In this document: positions 32,141-41,280 of the stretch, piece by piece
Position numbering within the stretch: position 1 is the stretch's first letter
Layout: each line of letters starts with the position of its first letter
Translations under genes and position numbers: made by a program
Notes under the pieces: generated by a model
Database searches by the model: none
What the model was told of the DNA's origin: nothing
What the model saw: only the letters and a program-made list of their open reading frames with translations
Source of the DNA: Ravibacter sp037191015
GTDB taxonomy: Bacteria; Bacteroidota; Bacteroidia; Cytophagales; Spirosomataceae
Assembly: GCA_037191015.1 (NCBI GenBank)
Contig: JBBCKD010000010.1
Location: forward strand, 186,001-250,000
Direction: 5' to 3'
DNA length: 64,000 bases

Positions 32141-34255
32141 ATGAAATCAGATTACTTCCGGCAATTCCTGGTACCTGAACTCGTTTTTTCCCCGGGGACT
32201 GATGCCAGCCTTTTCTCTAAATTCGTAAAACCTGTTGTCAGCGCTATCTGGGCGATCGTCTTTTTATGGGCGCCTTCTTACCGGGCGGCGGCGCAGATCG
32301 TTGTTCCCGACGGGCGGTTCAAGATAGAGACCCATTCGCAGCCGGTTATTATATGCAATGAATTTCCCGCTGATCCGGCCGGGACCTTCACCACGATCAC
32401 CCTGGGTTCGGGGGTTTATAATTTCCAGAGCCCGGTTACCAATCTGAACCGGGGCACCGAATACAAGGTGATAAAAGACGGGACTACCTATAGCCTGTGG
32501 TTTGCGGGAGTTGCAATCGTGGATCTGACCGTCCCGGGTAGCATCAACGCAAACGATGAAATCCCGGGAAACATCGTCGTGATGGATACCGTGGGCGCTA
32601 CCTATTCTTCAGCCATGGCCATTAAACACAGGGGGGCGACTTCGTTGACCTATCCTAAGAAATCTTACCGGGTACAGCTCAAAGATGGAGCAGGAAAAAA
32701 CAAAGATGAGTCTATTTTCGGGCTGCGGTCAGACAGGCGATGGCTGATGCTGGCGATGTATAACGAACGGCTCAGGATCAATAATAAAGTGTGCCATGAC
32801 CTGTGGCTCGATATGCATAAGCTGTATTACCTGGACCAGGAACCGGATGCACTGTCGACGATCCGTTCCAGGTATACACTGGTTTTCGTCAATAATGTTT
32901 ACCGGGGCGTATATCTCTTTACCGAAGACGTAGACAGAAAACAATATAAGCTGAAATCGGGGGTGAATGATGCGGATGTGGAGGGCGAGCTGTATAAGGG
33001 GGAGGACAACGGGCCGCCCAATTTTTTCGGAGGTCCATTTCCCATTCCTGCCTTACCCGCACCGTATTCGTCGGAAACATGGGCGAAAATGGAGCTGAAA
33101 CATCCTTCTACCTCCACGTGGGAGATTCTCCGGAATTTTTCGCTGTATATCAAAGATACCCCTACCCTGGAACTGCAGCAGGACATATGGACGCAGTTGC
33201 ATAAGGGTAATTTTATAGATTATTACCTGTATATCAATGCGGTTTACGCGGAAGATAACCTGGGAAAGAACCTGTTTATGGGAAGATACAAGAGGGGAGA
33301 ACCGTATTTTTACGGGGTCTGGGACCTGGACGGCACTTTGGGCTTTAAATACGATTCGGAACGCAATCCCCGGGGAAGGGACCTGATAGAAAATGGTATC
33401 GCGAACAGGGTATTGAACAACAATACCGCATTGAAAGATGAGATCGCCCTCCGATGGTTCCGGTTACGTCAGAACCTGCTGTCGGACCAGAATATCCTCG
33501 ATCGTATTCAAAGGCAATATGATCATCTCAGGAGCAATGGTGTTTACGCGCTCGAAAAAAAGGTTGAATCAAGGACGCCGCCCGATCCCGTCGACGGAGG
33601 CTGGGACCGTACATACCTGAATTTTAGCAGCAGCGAGCTGGCCTATATGAAGCAATTCATGTCGACACGCCTCGCCAGAATGGACTTGCTGATACAACCA
33701 TGGCTGCTGAGCCCTCTTCCGGTTCGACTTTCCGGGTTTAATGCCGGTATCAAAGAAAAGCAGGTACTCCTGGAATGGACTGTAACGGAAGAGGAGAACT
33801 TCGACAGGTTTGAAATAGAACATAGCCGGGACGGCAGGCAATGGGCCAAAGTAGGTGAGGTGAAATCGGCGGGAGGAAATGAAAAACCGGTTGCTTATTC
33901 ATTCTTTCATAATTTACCGTTTTCCGGCGTGAATTACTACCGGTTGAAAATGATCGATTTGGATCTTTCATCCGATTTGTCGGAGATACGTTCGATTGTC
34001 GTAAGAAGTGAGAACGGGCTCAGGGTATATCCCAACCCTGCTTTGGAACATCTGAGCGTTGAAACCGGTGAGGGAGCTGATGTACGGGAAATTGCGCTCT
34101 GCGACCTTTCGGGAAGGGTGCGTGCCGCCGGGGTTCCGGTAAAAGGAGAAAGACTGCAGCATCTGAACGTAAGCGGGCTGCAGGGGCTCTATCTTCTGAA
34201 GATCCGTTTTGAAAACGGTTCGGAGGAGGTACGCCGGGTGTTGGTCGGGAAGTAG
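32141..34255 (+). CDS. CotH-family protein with T9SS sorting domain
   Basis: This 704-residue secreted protein has a late signal peptide (about residues 28-52, PVVSAIWAIVFLWAPSYRAAAQ). The CotH kinase-like domain spans about 160-480, with the family marks KHRGATSLTYPKKSYRVQL, GLRSDRRWLMLAMYNERL, NNVYRGVYLFTEDVDRKQY and GVWDLDGTLGFKYD. CotH proteins are atypical kinases, in Bacillus acting on spore-coat proteins; the substrate here is unknown. The C-terminus has a fibronectin-like segment (VLLEWTVTEEENFDRFEIEHS) and a T9SS sorting domain (RVYPNPALEHLSVE ... GLYLLKIRFENG), so the protein is probably exported to the surface by the type IX system. Confidence 0.9.
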   Translation: MKSDYFRQFLVPELVFSPGTDASLFSKFVKPVVSAIWAIVFLWAPSYRAAAQIVVPDGRFKIETHSQPVIICNEFPADPAGTFTTITLGSGVYNFQSPVTNLNRGTEYKVIKDGTTYSLWFAGVAIVDLTVPGSINANDEIPGNIVVMDTVGATYSSAMAIKHRGATSLTYPKKSYRVQLKDGAGKNKDESIFGLRSDRRWLMLAMYNERLRINNKVCHDLWLDMHKLYYLDQEPDALSTIRSRYTLVFVNNVYRGVYLFTEDVDRKQYKLKSGVNDADVEGELYKGEDNGPPNFFGGPFPIPALPAPYSSETWAKMELKHPSTSTWEILRNFSLYIKDTPTLELQQDIWTQLHKGNFIDYYLYINAVYAEDNLGKNLFMGRYKRGEPYFYGVWDLDGTLGFKYDSERNPRGRDLIENGIANRVLNNNTALKDEIALRWFRLRQNLLSDQNILDRIQRQYDHLRSNGVYALEKKVESRTPPDPVDGGWDRTYLNFSSSELAYMKQFMSTRLARMDLLIQPWLLSPLPVRLSGFNAGIKEKQVLLEWTVTEEENFDRFEIEHSRDGRQWAKVGEVKSAGGNEKPVAYSFFHNLPFSGVNYYRLKMIDLDLSSDLSEIRSIVVRSENGLRVYPNPALEHLSVETGEGADVREIALCDLSGRVRAAGVPVKGERLQHLNVSGLQGLYLLKIRFENGSEEVRRVLVGK

Positions 34256-34296
34256 CCGGACGGCCGCCTTCAGCAGGTGTGGCAACGCCCGGTCTC

Positions 34297-34761
34297 CTAG
34301 AGGCTGAGTGTCGTGGTGGACTTTATTTCTCCCATTACAAACTGGCTTTGGGTACTGCCTATGATATTTTCCAATGCCCCCAGCTTTTCCATCAGGAACT
34401 TCTGGTATTGGGGCATATCTTCTACTATGACCTTAAGAAGAAAATCATATTCTCCTGATATATTGAGGCATTCCAGCACCTCGGGATAGCCCATTACAGC
34501 CTGGACAAAACGTTCGCCCATTGTCCTGGAATGCTCTTTCAGAGCTACGCTGCAAATGACCATGAGCTTTTTGCCCACCTTTTCCCGGTCGACCAATGCG
34601 ACGTATTTTTTGATAATACCTTCTTTTTCCAGCTTGCGTACCCGCTCGTAAACAGGAGTATACGAAAGATTGACCATCTCCGCCAGCTCCCGGGTCTTAA
34701 GCGTAGCATCGTTTTGGAGATGATGTAAAATGGCTTTATCGGCTTCGTCCAGTGAAAACAT
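34297..34761 (-). CDS. Lrp/AsnC-family transcriptional regulator
   Basis: This 154-residue protein has an N-terminal AsnC-type helix-turn-helix (DEADKAILHHLQNDATLKTRELAEMVNLSYTPVYERVRKLEKEGII). The RAM/effector domain is beta-alpha-beta (KKLMVICSVALKEHSRTMGERF, EVLECLNISGEYDFLLKVIVED). Such regulators respond to amino acids. It is divergent from metH with 183 bp between the starts, so metH or the Lrp gene itself may be controlled from that region; the effector is unknown. Confidence 0.93.
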   Translation of the reverse strand: MFSLDEADKAILHHLQNDATLKTRELAEMVNLSYTPVYERVRKLEKEGIIKKYVALVDREKVGKKLMVICSVALKEHSRTMGERFVQAVMGYPEVLECLNISGEYDFLLKVIVEDMPQYQKFLMEKLGALENIIGSTQSQFVMGEIKSTTTLSL

Positions 34762-34863
34762 AAGGCAATAATTGTCGGTTTCCCCTTGATATGGTTGATG
34801 TTTAAGATTTTATAGGGGTAAAAATATTGTTTTATAGATAAAATAACTACTTTACGGCGATTA

Positions 34864-34896
34864 TTTGAAAAAATATTTCCTAAGAGGTTAAATTTG
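34864..34896 (+). promoter_or_regulatory. Promoter of metH
   Basis: TTTG at 34864-34867 and TAAATTTG at 34889-34896 are separated by 21 bp. The predicted transcript start is near 34903, leaving only about 42 nt of leader, too short for a cobalamin or SAM riboswitch. Confidence 0.7.
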
Positions 34897-34944
34897 TAAG
34901 AAAAAAACTCCGGTGCAGAAGCTAAATCCGGATACAGGAATACA

Positions 34945-37900
34945 ATGAGCGTGATTGCCGAAATTCTTAAAGAGAGGATCCTGGTTCTCGACGGAGCCAT
35001 GGGAACTATGATTCAACGCTATAAACTGGAGGATGAGGATTACAGGGGGGAGCGTTTCAAAGACTGGCCCTATGATGTGAAAGGTAACAACGACCTGCTC
35101 TCGCTGACCCGGCCCGACATTATTAAAGAGATTCATGCGGCCTACTTCGAGGCCGGCGCCGATATTGCGGAGACCAATTCTTTTTCCGGGACGACCATAG
35201 CGATGGCCGATTACGGGATGGAAGAGCTTGTTTACGAGCTGAATTTCGAGTCGGCCCGGATTGCCCGGGAAGTGGCCGAAGAGTTTACCGCTGGCAACCC
35301 TGCGAAGCCCAGGTTTGTCGCCGGTTCGATCGGTCCTACCAACAGGACGGCTTCGCTCTCGCCCGATGTAAATAATCCGGGTTACAGGGCGATCACTTTT
35401 GACCAGCTCGTCGAGGCTTATTATGAGCAGGTACATGGCCTGGTCGACGGAGGCGTGGATATACTCCTGGTAGAAACTATTTTCGATACCCTCAACGCGA
35501 AAGCGGCGCTGTTCGCCATCGATATTTTCTTTGAAGATGCCAGGAATGGTAAAATCACGCCGCTGCCTTCGTGGCGGTGGAACGGGAGCGAAACGCTGCC
35601 CGTCATGGTTTCGGGAACCATCACCGATGCATCGGGGAGGACACTTTCCGGGCAAAATACGGAGGCGTTCCTGATCTCGGTCGCTCATCTGCCGCTTTTA
35701 TCGGTCGGGCTGAATTGCGCATTAGGCGCCGATCTGATGCGGCCTTATATCCAGATACTGGCTGATAAATCCCCGTTTCATACTTCAGCGCACCCTAACG
35801 CCGGGCTGCCCAATGAAATGGGAGAATATGATGAATCGCCGGAGCAGATGGGCGAGGTAATCGAAGGGTTTCTGAAAGAGGGTATGCTGAATATCATCGG
35901 AGGATGCTGCGGAACGACACCGGATCATATCAGGGTAATAGCAGACCTTGCCGCCCGGTATAAGGGCCGGCCGGAAAAGGAAAAAGGGCATGTGATGAAG
36001 CTGTCGGGGCTTGAGCCTGTTGCGATCAATGAGCTTTCCAACTTTGTGAATATCGGTGAGCGTTGCAATGTGACGGGATCCAAGAAATTTGCCCGGCTGG
36101 TCCGCGAAGGAAACTACGACGCTGCCCTGGCCATAGCCCGGGAGCAGGTCGAGAGCGGAGCCCAGGTAATCGATATCAACCTCGATGAAGGAATGATCGA
36201 CGGGGTAGAGGCCATGAAGACTTTTGTAAACCTTATAGCTTCCGAACCTGATATTTCGAAGGTGCCGCTGATGATCGATTCTTCCAAGTGGGAGGTGATC
36301 GAGTCAGGCCTGAAATGCGTACAGGGAAAAGCTATCGTGAACTCGATATCTTTAAAGGAAGGAGAGGAGAAATTTAAGCAATCTGCCCGCGACGTGCTGC
36401 GGTATGGTGCTGCAGTGGTGGTAATGGCGTTTGACGAAACCGGCCAGGCCGATAACTATGAGCGAAGAATAGAGATATGTGAAAGAGCCTACAGGATACT
36501 GGTCGACGAGGTTGGCTTTCCGCCGGAGGATATCATTTTTGATCCCAACATCCTGACGGTAGCTACCGGGATGGAGGAGCACAATAACTACGCGGTAGAC
36601 TATATCAATGCGGTGCGCTGGATAAAGCAGCACCTGCCGTATGCGAAAGTGTCGGGCGGTGTTTCCAACGTGTCGTTCAGCTTCAGGGGAAACGAGCCCG
36701 TCAGGGAAGCTATCCATACGGTTTTCCTGTACCATGCGATCCGGGCAGGTATGGATATGGGGATTGTGAATGCAGGGCAGATCGGGATTTATGACGAAAT
36801 CCCCCCGGAGACCCTTGAGCTGGTAGAGGATGTGATCCTCAACAGGAGGCCTGATGCAACGGAGCGTCTCCTGGCATTTGCCGATACGATCAAGGACAAA
36901 GGGAAATCCCAGTCAGGGCCTGATCTCAGCTGGCGTGAGCTGCCGGTAAAAGAACGCATTGCCCACGCCCTGGTAAAAGGTATAGCCGATTTTATTGAGG
37001 AGGATACGGAAGAGTGCCGCCGGCTTTTTGCAAGGCCGCTTGAAGTGATAGAAGGTCCGCTGATGGACGGGATGAGTATTGTCGGCGACCTGTTTGGCGC
37101 CGGTAAGATGTTCCTGCCCCAGGTGGTCAAATCGGCCAGGGTTATGAAAAAGGCCGTCGCTTACCTGCAGCCGTTTATAGAGGCGGAGAAGGAAGAGGGT
37201 GCTACCAGCGCTGGAAAAGTGCTGATGGCCACTGTGAAAGGCGATGTTCATGACATAGGCAAGAATATTGTGGGCGTGGTGCTCGGATGCAATAACTATG
37301 AAGTGATCGACCTGGGGGTGATGGTACCCGGCGAGAAGATCCTTTCTATTGCCAGGGAAAAAAATGTGGACATAATCGGCCTTTCGGGCCTGATCACCCC
37401 TTCGCTCGACGAAATGGTGGGCGTAGCCAAGGAGATGGAGCGGCAGGGTTTTAGTACGCCGCTTCTTATCGGGGGAGCCACTACCTCCAGGATCCATACG
37501 GCGGTGAAGATCGATCCTCACTATAGCGGCCCGGTTATTCATGTGCTGGATGCTTCCCGGTCGGTGCCTGTAGCCGGTAAGCTGCTGCAAAGCGAGGACA
37601 GCCGCAATAGCATGCGCGAGGAATTCAAGACGGAATATGCGAAGCTGAGGGAAGATCACGCTCGTAGAAGGTCGGAAAAGGCGCAGCTGCCGCTGGAGGC
37701 CGCCAGGGCCAACAGGTTCACTACGGACTGGGCGCAGTTTACCCCGTTGAAGCCTTCTTTCCTGGGAGTGAAGCGGTTTGAAGATTATGACCTGGCAGAA
37801 ATAGTGCGTTATATCGACTGGACGCCGTTTTTCCAGACCTGGCAGCTGGCAGGGAAATACCCGGCGATACTTGATGATGAAATTGTAGGAGGAGAAGCCA

Positions 37901-38721
37901 GGAAGCTGCTTGCGGATGCAAAGAAATTGCTGGACGAAATAGTGTCGAACAAGCTGCTCAGGGCCAATGCGGCTATAGGTTTCTGGCCGGCCGGGTCAGA
38001 TATGGACGATATATGCCTGTATAGTTTCGATAAAAAAGAGACAGAAATTGACTGCGACAAGCATGGCAGTCACCGGCATATTTCCTATCACCCCGGAAAT
38101 GAAGTAACGCATGTGCTCCACCACCTGCGGCAGCAAAATCAGAAAGCCCCGGGGTTGCCTAATTACTGCCTTTCCGATTTTGTCAAGCCTGTCGAGTTAC
38201 TGGAAGATAAACCCGACTATATCGGGGGATTCGCGGTAACATCGGGTATAGGGATCGAGGTGCTCCTGGAAAAATATGAAGCAGAGCATGACGATTATAA
38301 CAGCATCATGGTCAAGGCGCTGGCCGACCGCCTGGCCGAAGCTTTTGCCGAGCTGATGCATGAGCGTGTAAGAAAGGAATTCTGGGGGTATAGCCGCGAA
38401 GAGAATTTTTCCAACGAAGAGCTGATCAAAGAGGTCTACAAGGGGATTCGCCCGGCGCCGGGATACCCGGCCTGCCCCGAGCATACCGAAAAACGGACCC
38501 TGTTCAATCTCCTGGAGGCGGAAGCGATAAAGATCGAGCTTACCGACAGCTTCGCCATGTACCCGGCGAGTTCGGTAAGCGGGTGGTATTTTGCGCACCC
38601 TGAAAGCCGTTATTTCCCGGTGGGGAAAATCCAGAAAGACCAGGTCGCGGATTATGCCGGCAGGAAGGGAATGAGTATTGAGGAGGCTGAGCGATGGCTG
38701 GCGCCGCAGCTGAGCTATTAA
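34945..38721 (+). CDS. metH: Cobalamin-dependent methionine synthase
   Basis: MetH transfers a methyl group from methyltetrahydrofolate to homocysteine through methylcobalamin. All four modules are present in 1258 residues: the homocysteine/zinc domain (1-330, starting ILVLDGAMGTMIQ, Zn cysteines in GLNCALGAD and GGCCGTTP), and the folate domain (about 350-620, NIGERCNVTGSKKFARL, IDSSKWEVIE). The cobalamin domain follows (about 660-900, with DVHDIGKNIVG carrying the cobalt-binding His, and GLSGLITPSLDEM), then the AdoMet activation domain (920-1258, RPAPGYPACPEHTEK). The length matches E. coli MetH (1227). It is divergent from an Lrp-type regulator. Confidence 0.98.
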   Translation: MSVIAEILKERILVLDGAMGTMIQRYKLEDEDYRGERFKDWPYDVKGNNDLLSLTRPDIIKEIHAAYFEAGADIAETNSFSGTTIAMADYGMEELVYELNFESARIAREVAEEFTAGNPAKPRFVAGSIGPTNRTASLSPDVNNPGYRAITFDQLVEAYYEQVHGLVDGGVDILLVETIFDTLNAKAALFAIDIFFEDARNGKITPLPSWRWNGSETLPVMVSGTITDASGRTLSGQNTEAFLISVAHLPLLSVGLNCALGADLMRPYIQILADKSPFHTSAHPNAGLPNEMGEYDESPEQMGEVIEGFLKEGMLNIIGGCCGTTPDHIRVIADLAARYKGRPEKEKGHVMKLSGLEPVAINELSNFVNIGERCNVTGSKKFARLVREGNYDAALAIAREQVESGAQVIDINLDEGMIDGVEAMKTFVNLIASEPDISKVPLMIDSSKWEVIESGLKCVQGKAIVNSISLKEGEEKFKQSARDVLRYGAAVVVMAFDETGQADNYERRIEICERAYRILVDEVGFPPEDIIFDPNILTVATGMEEHNNYAVDYINAVRWIKQHLPYAKVSGGVSNVSFSFRGNEPVREAIHTVFLYHAIRAGMDMGIVNAGQIGIYDEIPPETLELVEDVILNRRPDATERLLAFADTIKDKGKSQSGPDLSWRELPVKERIAHALVKGIADFIEEDTEECRRLFARPLEVIEGPLMDGMSIVGDLFGAGKMFLPQVVKSARVMKKAVAYLQPFIEAEKEEGATSAGKVLMATVKGDVHDIGKNIVGVVLGCNNYEVIDLGVMVPGEKILSIAREKNVDIIGLSGLITPSLDEMVGVAKEMERQGFSTPLLIGGATTSRIHTAVKIDPHYSGPVIHVLDASRSVPVAGKLLQSEDSRNSMREEFKTEYAKLREDHARRRSEKAQLPLEAARANRFTTDWAQFTPLKPSFLGVKRFEDYDLAEIVRYIDWTPFFQTWQLAGKYPAILDDEIVGGEARKLLADAKKLLDEIVSNKLLRANAAIGFWPAGSDMDDICLYSFDKKETEIDCDKHGSHRHISYHPGNEVTHVLHHLRQQNQKAPGLPNYCLSDFVKPVELLEDKPDYIGGFAVTSGIGIEVLLEKYEAEHDDYNSIMVKALADRLAEAFAELMHERVRKEFWGYSREENFSNEELIKEVYKGIRPAPGYPACPEHTEKRTLFNLLEAEAIKIELTDSFAMYPASSVSGWYFAHPESRYFPVGKIQKDQVADYAGRKGMSIEEAERWLAPQLSY

Positions 38722-38750
38722 GATTACAACCGGTGCCGGAAGGGGTCCGG

Positions 38751-39980
38751 TCAGAAAGTCAGCTTACTTTTCTGAACCTTATTGTCCCTCTGGAATTCAA
38801 CCTCTACGGTCTGTCCTTTTTCATGCTTGCCCAGGGCATCCATGTATTCATAGATATCTTTAATCGGGTAACTGCCTATCCTGGTGACAATATCACCGGC
38901 TTTAATCCCTGCCAGCTCCGCCGGACGCCCGGCTGAAACACCGTCGATCTTCACTCCTTTCCCGCTGAAGTTGTAGTCGGGCATTACCCCCAGGGTGACT
39001 TTAAAGCTGCTCCTGGTATTGGCCGTATGCGGGTTTGCTGCCTCGATGTAATCGGGGTCACCGGTCTCCTTATCCAACCTGGCGACCAGCCTGGTAATGA
39101 TGGACAGTACCTTTGCGGCGCCTTCGGCGTTGATTTTGTCTGAGTCGTCGACCGGTTTGTGATAGTCGCCATGAGCCCCCGTAAAGAAGAAGAGCACCGG
39201 CATTTTTTTACTGTAAAAGGAAGTATGGTCAGAAGGGCCGATGCCTGAAGAATCAGCATGGTATTTGATCTTTTCCGATGCTACGATGTCGGGAATAAGC
39301 CTGCTCCACCACGACGTCGTTCCCCAGCCCCCTATCGTAAGTCCCTTTGCTGCGTCATAGCGCCCGATCATATCCATATTGATCATGAAGGCAACGGATT
39401 CAAGGGGAATAGTAGGATTTTCAACGTAATACTTCGAGCCGATCAACCCCAGCTCTTCGGCGGAAAAGGCTATAAAAAGAAAGTTATATCGTTCCCTGAC
39501 ATCGTTGGAAGCCAGGTACCGCGCGAGCTCGATCACTCCTGAAGTCCCCGAGGCATTATCGTCGGCCCCGTTGTGGATCTGTCCTGCCGAGCCCGGGGAC
39601 AGGGAGCCGCCATGTAGCCCGTAGCCAAGATGATCATAGTGCGCGCCGATAACAATGGTTTTGGAAGCACCGTTGTCGAGGAAGCCGACTACATTCCTGG
39701 CAGTTTGCTGATGGGTAAATCCGTCGATTTTGGACGACAGCGTAAATGGCTGGAAAAAGCTGTCGTTTGCCCCTTTGGGCTCGAGCCCCGCCTTCTGGAA
39801 TTGTCTTGCAATGTAATTGGCAGCCTTTATCTCCCCTATGGAGGCCGTTCCTCTTCCTTCAAGGGAATCGGAAGCAAGAATGTTGATATGCTGCTGCAGC
39901 GAATTGGGGGTGATGGATTGCGCCAGGGTCATTGACGCGAGCAGCATGGCCGCCGGAAACAAAGCAATAAAGCGTTTCAT
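38751..39980 (-). CDS. Secreted M28 aminopeptidase with PDZ domain
   Basis: I set the start at ATG 39980 (MKRFIALFPAAMLLASMTLAQ, a clean signal peptide). The frame is open to 40022, but that start would lie upstream of the -7 box at 40007-40014. The 409-residue protein has an M28 zinc peptidase domain: GAHYDHLG, NGADDNASGTSG, FSAEELGLIGS, NMDMIGR and DHTSFYSKKMP supply metal ligands and the catalytic Glu. A C-terminal PDZ-like domain follows (LGVMPDYNFSGKGVKIDGV, AGIKAGDIVTRIGSYPI). It probably trims peptides in the periplasm or at the surface. It is convergent with metH (29 bp between stops). Confidence 0.93.
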   Translation of the reverse strand: MKRFIALFPAAMLLASMTLAQSITPNSLQQHINILASDSLEGRGTASIGEIKAANYIARQFQKAGLEPKGANDSFFQPFTLSSKIDGFTHQQTARNVVGFLDNGASKTIVIGAHYDHLGYGLHGGSLSPGSAGQIHNGADDNASGTSGVIELARYLASNDVRERYNFLFIAFSAEELGLIGSKYYVENPTIPLESVAFMINMDMIGRYDAAKGLTIGGWGTTSWWSRLIPDIVASEKIKYHADSSGIGPSDHTSFYSKKMPVLFFFTGAHGDYHKPVDDSDKINAEGAAKVLSIITRLVARLDKETGDPDYIEAANPHTANTRSSFKVTLGVMPDYNFSGKGVKIDGVSAGRPAELAGIKAGDIVTRIGSYPIKDIYEYMDALGKHEKGQTVEVEFQRDNKVQKSKLTF

Positions 39981-40006
39981 GTACAAAGGGAAGTTAATTG
40001 TCGGCA

Positions 40007-40037
40007 CAAATATCGATAACATCCCTTTAATTTACAA
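40007..40037 (-). promoter_or_regulatory. Promoter of the M28 peptidase gene
   Basis: On the minus strand TTG (40037-40035) and GATATTTG (40014-40007, one mismatch to TAnnTTTG) are 20 bp apart. Transcription would start about 20 nt before the ATG at 39980, which supports that start over the upstream one. Confidence 0.6.
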
Positions 40038-40064
40038 TTAATATAAATAAGAGATCCGTTCATG

Positions 40065-40370
40065 CTATTCCAGTTTCCCCCGGAGGTCGACCAGGAAATC
40101 GCGGAGATGCTGCAGGCGGAGAATGATATTTTCAGCGGTTTCGCGATGATTCAGCTGCACCCTTGTGCCCTTTATGGTCCGGCCCTGAACCTCTTTCTGA
40201 TACTGTATCTTCCTGATGATTTCTATGTCGGCATCGGTATATTTCCGCCGGTTCCGGTTGTCGCGCCTGGGTTTCAGATGCGGGAATTCCTTTTCCCAGA
40301 ACCTGAGCGTGGAGGGCTCGCATCCGACTATTTCGGCCGTTTCATTGATGTCGTAATAAAGCTTCGACAT
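40065..40370 (-). CDS. MerR-family transcriptional regulator
   Basis: This 101-residue protein consists almost wholly of a MerR winged helix (YYDINETAEIVGCEPSTLRFWEKEFPHLKPRR, then RRKYTDADIEIIRKIQYQ) and a short dimerising helix. There is no ligand or metal domain. It is the last gene of a minus-strand run with the SSS transporter and epsC (gaps of 8 and 17 nt), so it may regulate that set. The target is not known. Confidence 0.9.
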   Translation of the reverse strand: MSKLYYDINETAEIVGCEPSTLRFWEKEFPHLKPRRDNRNRRKYTDADIEIIRKIQYQKEVQGRTIKGTRVQLNHRETAENIILRLQHLRDFLVDLRGKLE

Positions 40371-40387
40371 GGATCGCGCCTGTGATT

Positions 40388-41272
40388 TTATGCCGGCTGG
40401 TGCGTGCGGATTTCGGTAGCGCTTCTCTGGTACACCTGGGAATAGGGAGGAATGCTATGGGTAACCCAGGCGTTGCCCCCTACTATCGTATCGTGGCCGA
40501 TCACGGTGTCTCCCCCGAGAATAATTGCATTGGCGTATATGACCACATTGTCTTCTATGGTCGGATGCCGCTTGGTAGCCGCCATCGATTTGGAAACATG
40601 AGTAGCCCCCAGCGTTACGCCCTGGTAGATCTTGACGTTGTCGCCGATCTCGGCAGTTTCCCCGATCACGATGCCGGTTCCGTGGTCAATGAAGAAATGG
40701 CGGCCGATCTTCGCATGCGGATGGATATCTATACCGGTCTGGCTGTGTGCATATTCGGTAAACATCCGCGGTAAGAAAGGAACCTTCAGGTTGGCCATGG
40801 CATGGGCTATACGATAGGTAGCTATGGCCTGGAAGCCAGGATAGATACCAACCACTTCTTCTATGCCATAAGAAGCGGGATCGTTGTCTGCAATCACCTG
40901 TGCATCTTCCAGGAGCTTTTGATATACTTCCGGGAGGCAACGGTTAAAATCATTTACGATTTGCGCGATCGGGGCGTCCAGGAGCTGGGCAACCGGTTTC
41001 ATGAGGCACTCCAGCCTGTAGGATAGCTTTTCAAAAGTAGTGTTAAGCTCCTTGCTGTTTGACGCAAACCGGCATTCACAGTCGGAGCTGCTTGGGAAAA
41101 GATAATCGATCAGCGATTGCACATACTGGCCGCTTTCCTTCCTGGAAGGCAGGCTGTATCTGAAATTGCTGTTCCCCTTATTTAACAGGTCAAAAAATGC
41201 TGCTTTTTCCTCCGGTGACATATTGCTGGAAATTTCTCGACGATGGCTGAATGAGACAAAGTTAAGATTCAT
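40388..41272 (-). CDS. epsC: Serine O-acetyltransferase
   Basis: This enzyme makes O-acetylserine from serine and acetyl-CoA, the first step of cysteine synthesis. The 294-residue protein has an N-terminal helical domain and then a left-handed beta-helix of hexapeptide repeats (GIDIHPHAKIGRHFFIDHGTG, IVIGETAEIGDNVKIYQGVTLGA). KRHPTIEDNVVIYANAIILGG and VGGNAWVTHSIPP continue the helix. The catalytic His and Asp are in FIDHGTG and DIHPHA. It is the long EpsC form rather than the classic CysE. It starts 8 nt after the transporter gene. Confidence 0.95.
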   Translation of the reverse strand: MNLNFVSFSHRREISSNMSPEEKAAFFDLLNKGNSNFRYSLPSRKESGQYVQSLIDYLFPSSSDCECRFASNSKELNTTFEKLSYRLECLMKPVAQLLDAPIAQIVNDFNRCLPEVYQKLLEDAQVIADNDPASYGIEEVVGIYPGFQAIATYRIAHAMANLKVPFLPRMFTEYAHSQTGIDIHPHAKIGRHFFIDHGTGIVIGETAEIGDNVKIYQGVTLGATHVSKSMAATKRHPTIEDNVVIYANAIILGGDTVIGHDTIVGGNAWVTHSIPPYSQVYQRSATEIRTHQPA

Positions 41273-41280
41273 TCATCAAT

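Noticed and set aside
34897..34944. Cobalamin or SAM riboswitch before metH
   Set aside because: The leader after the promoter is only about 42 nt, too short for either class.
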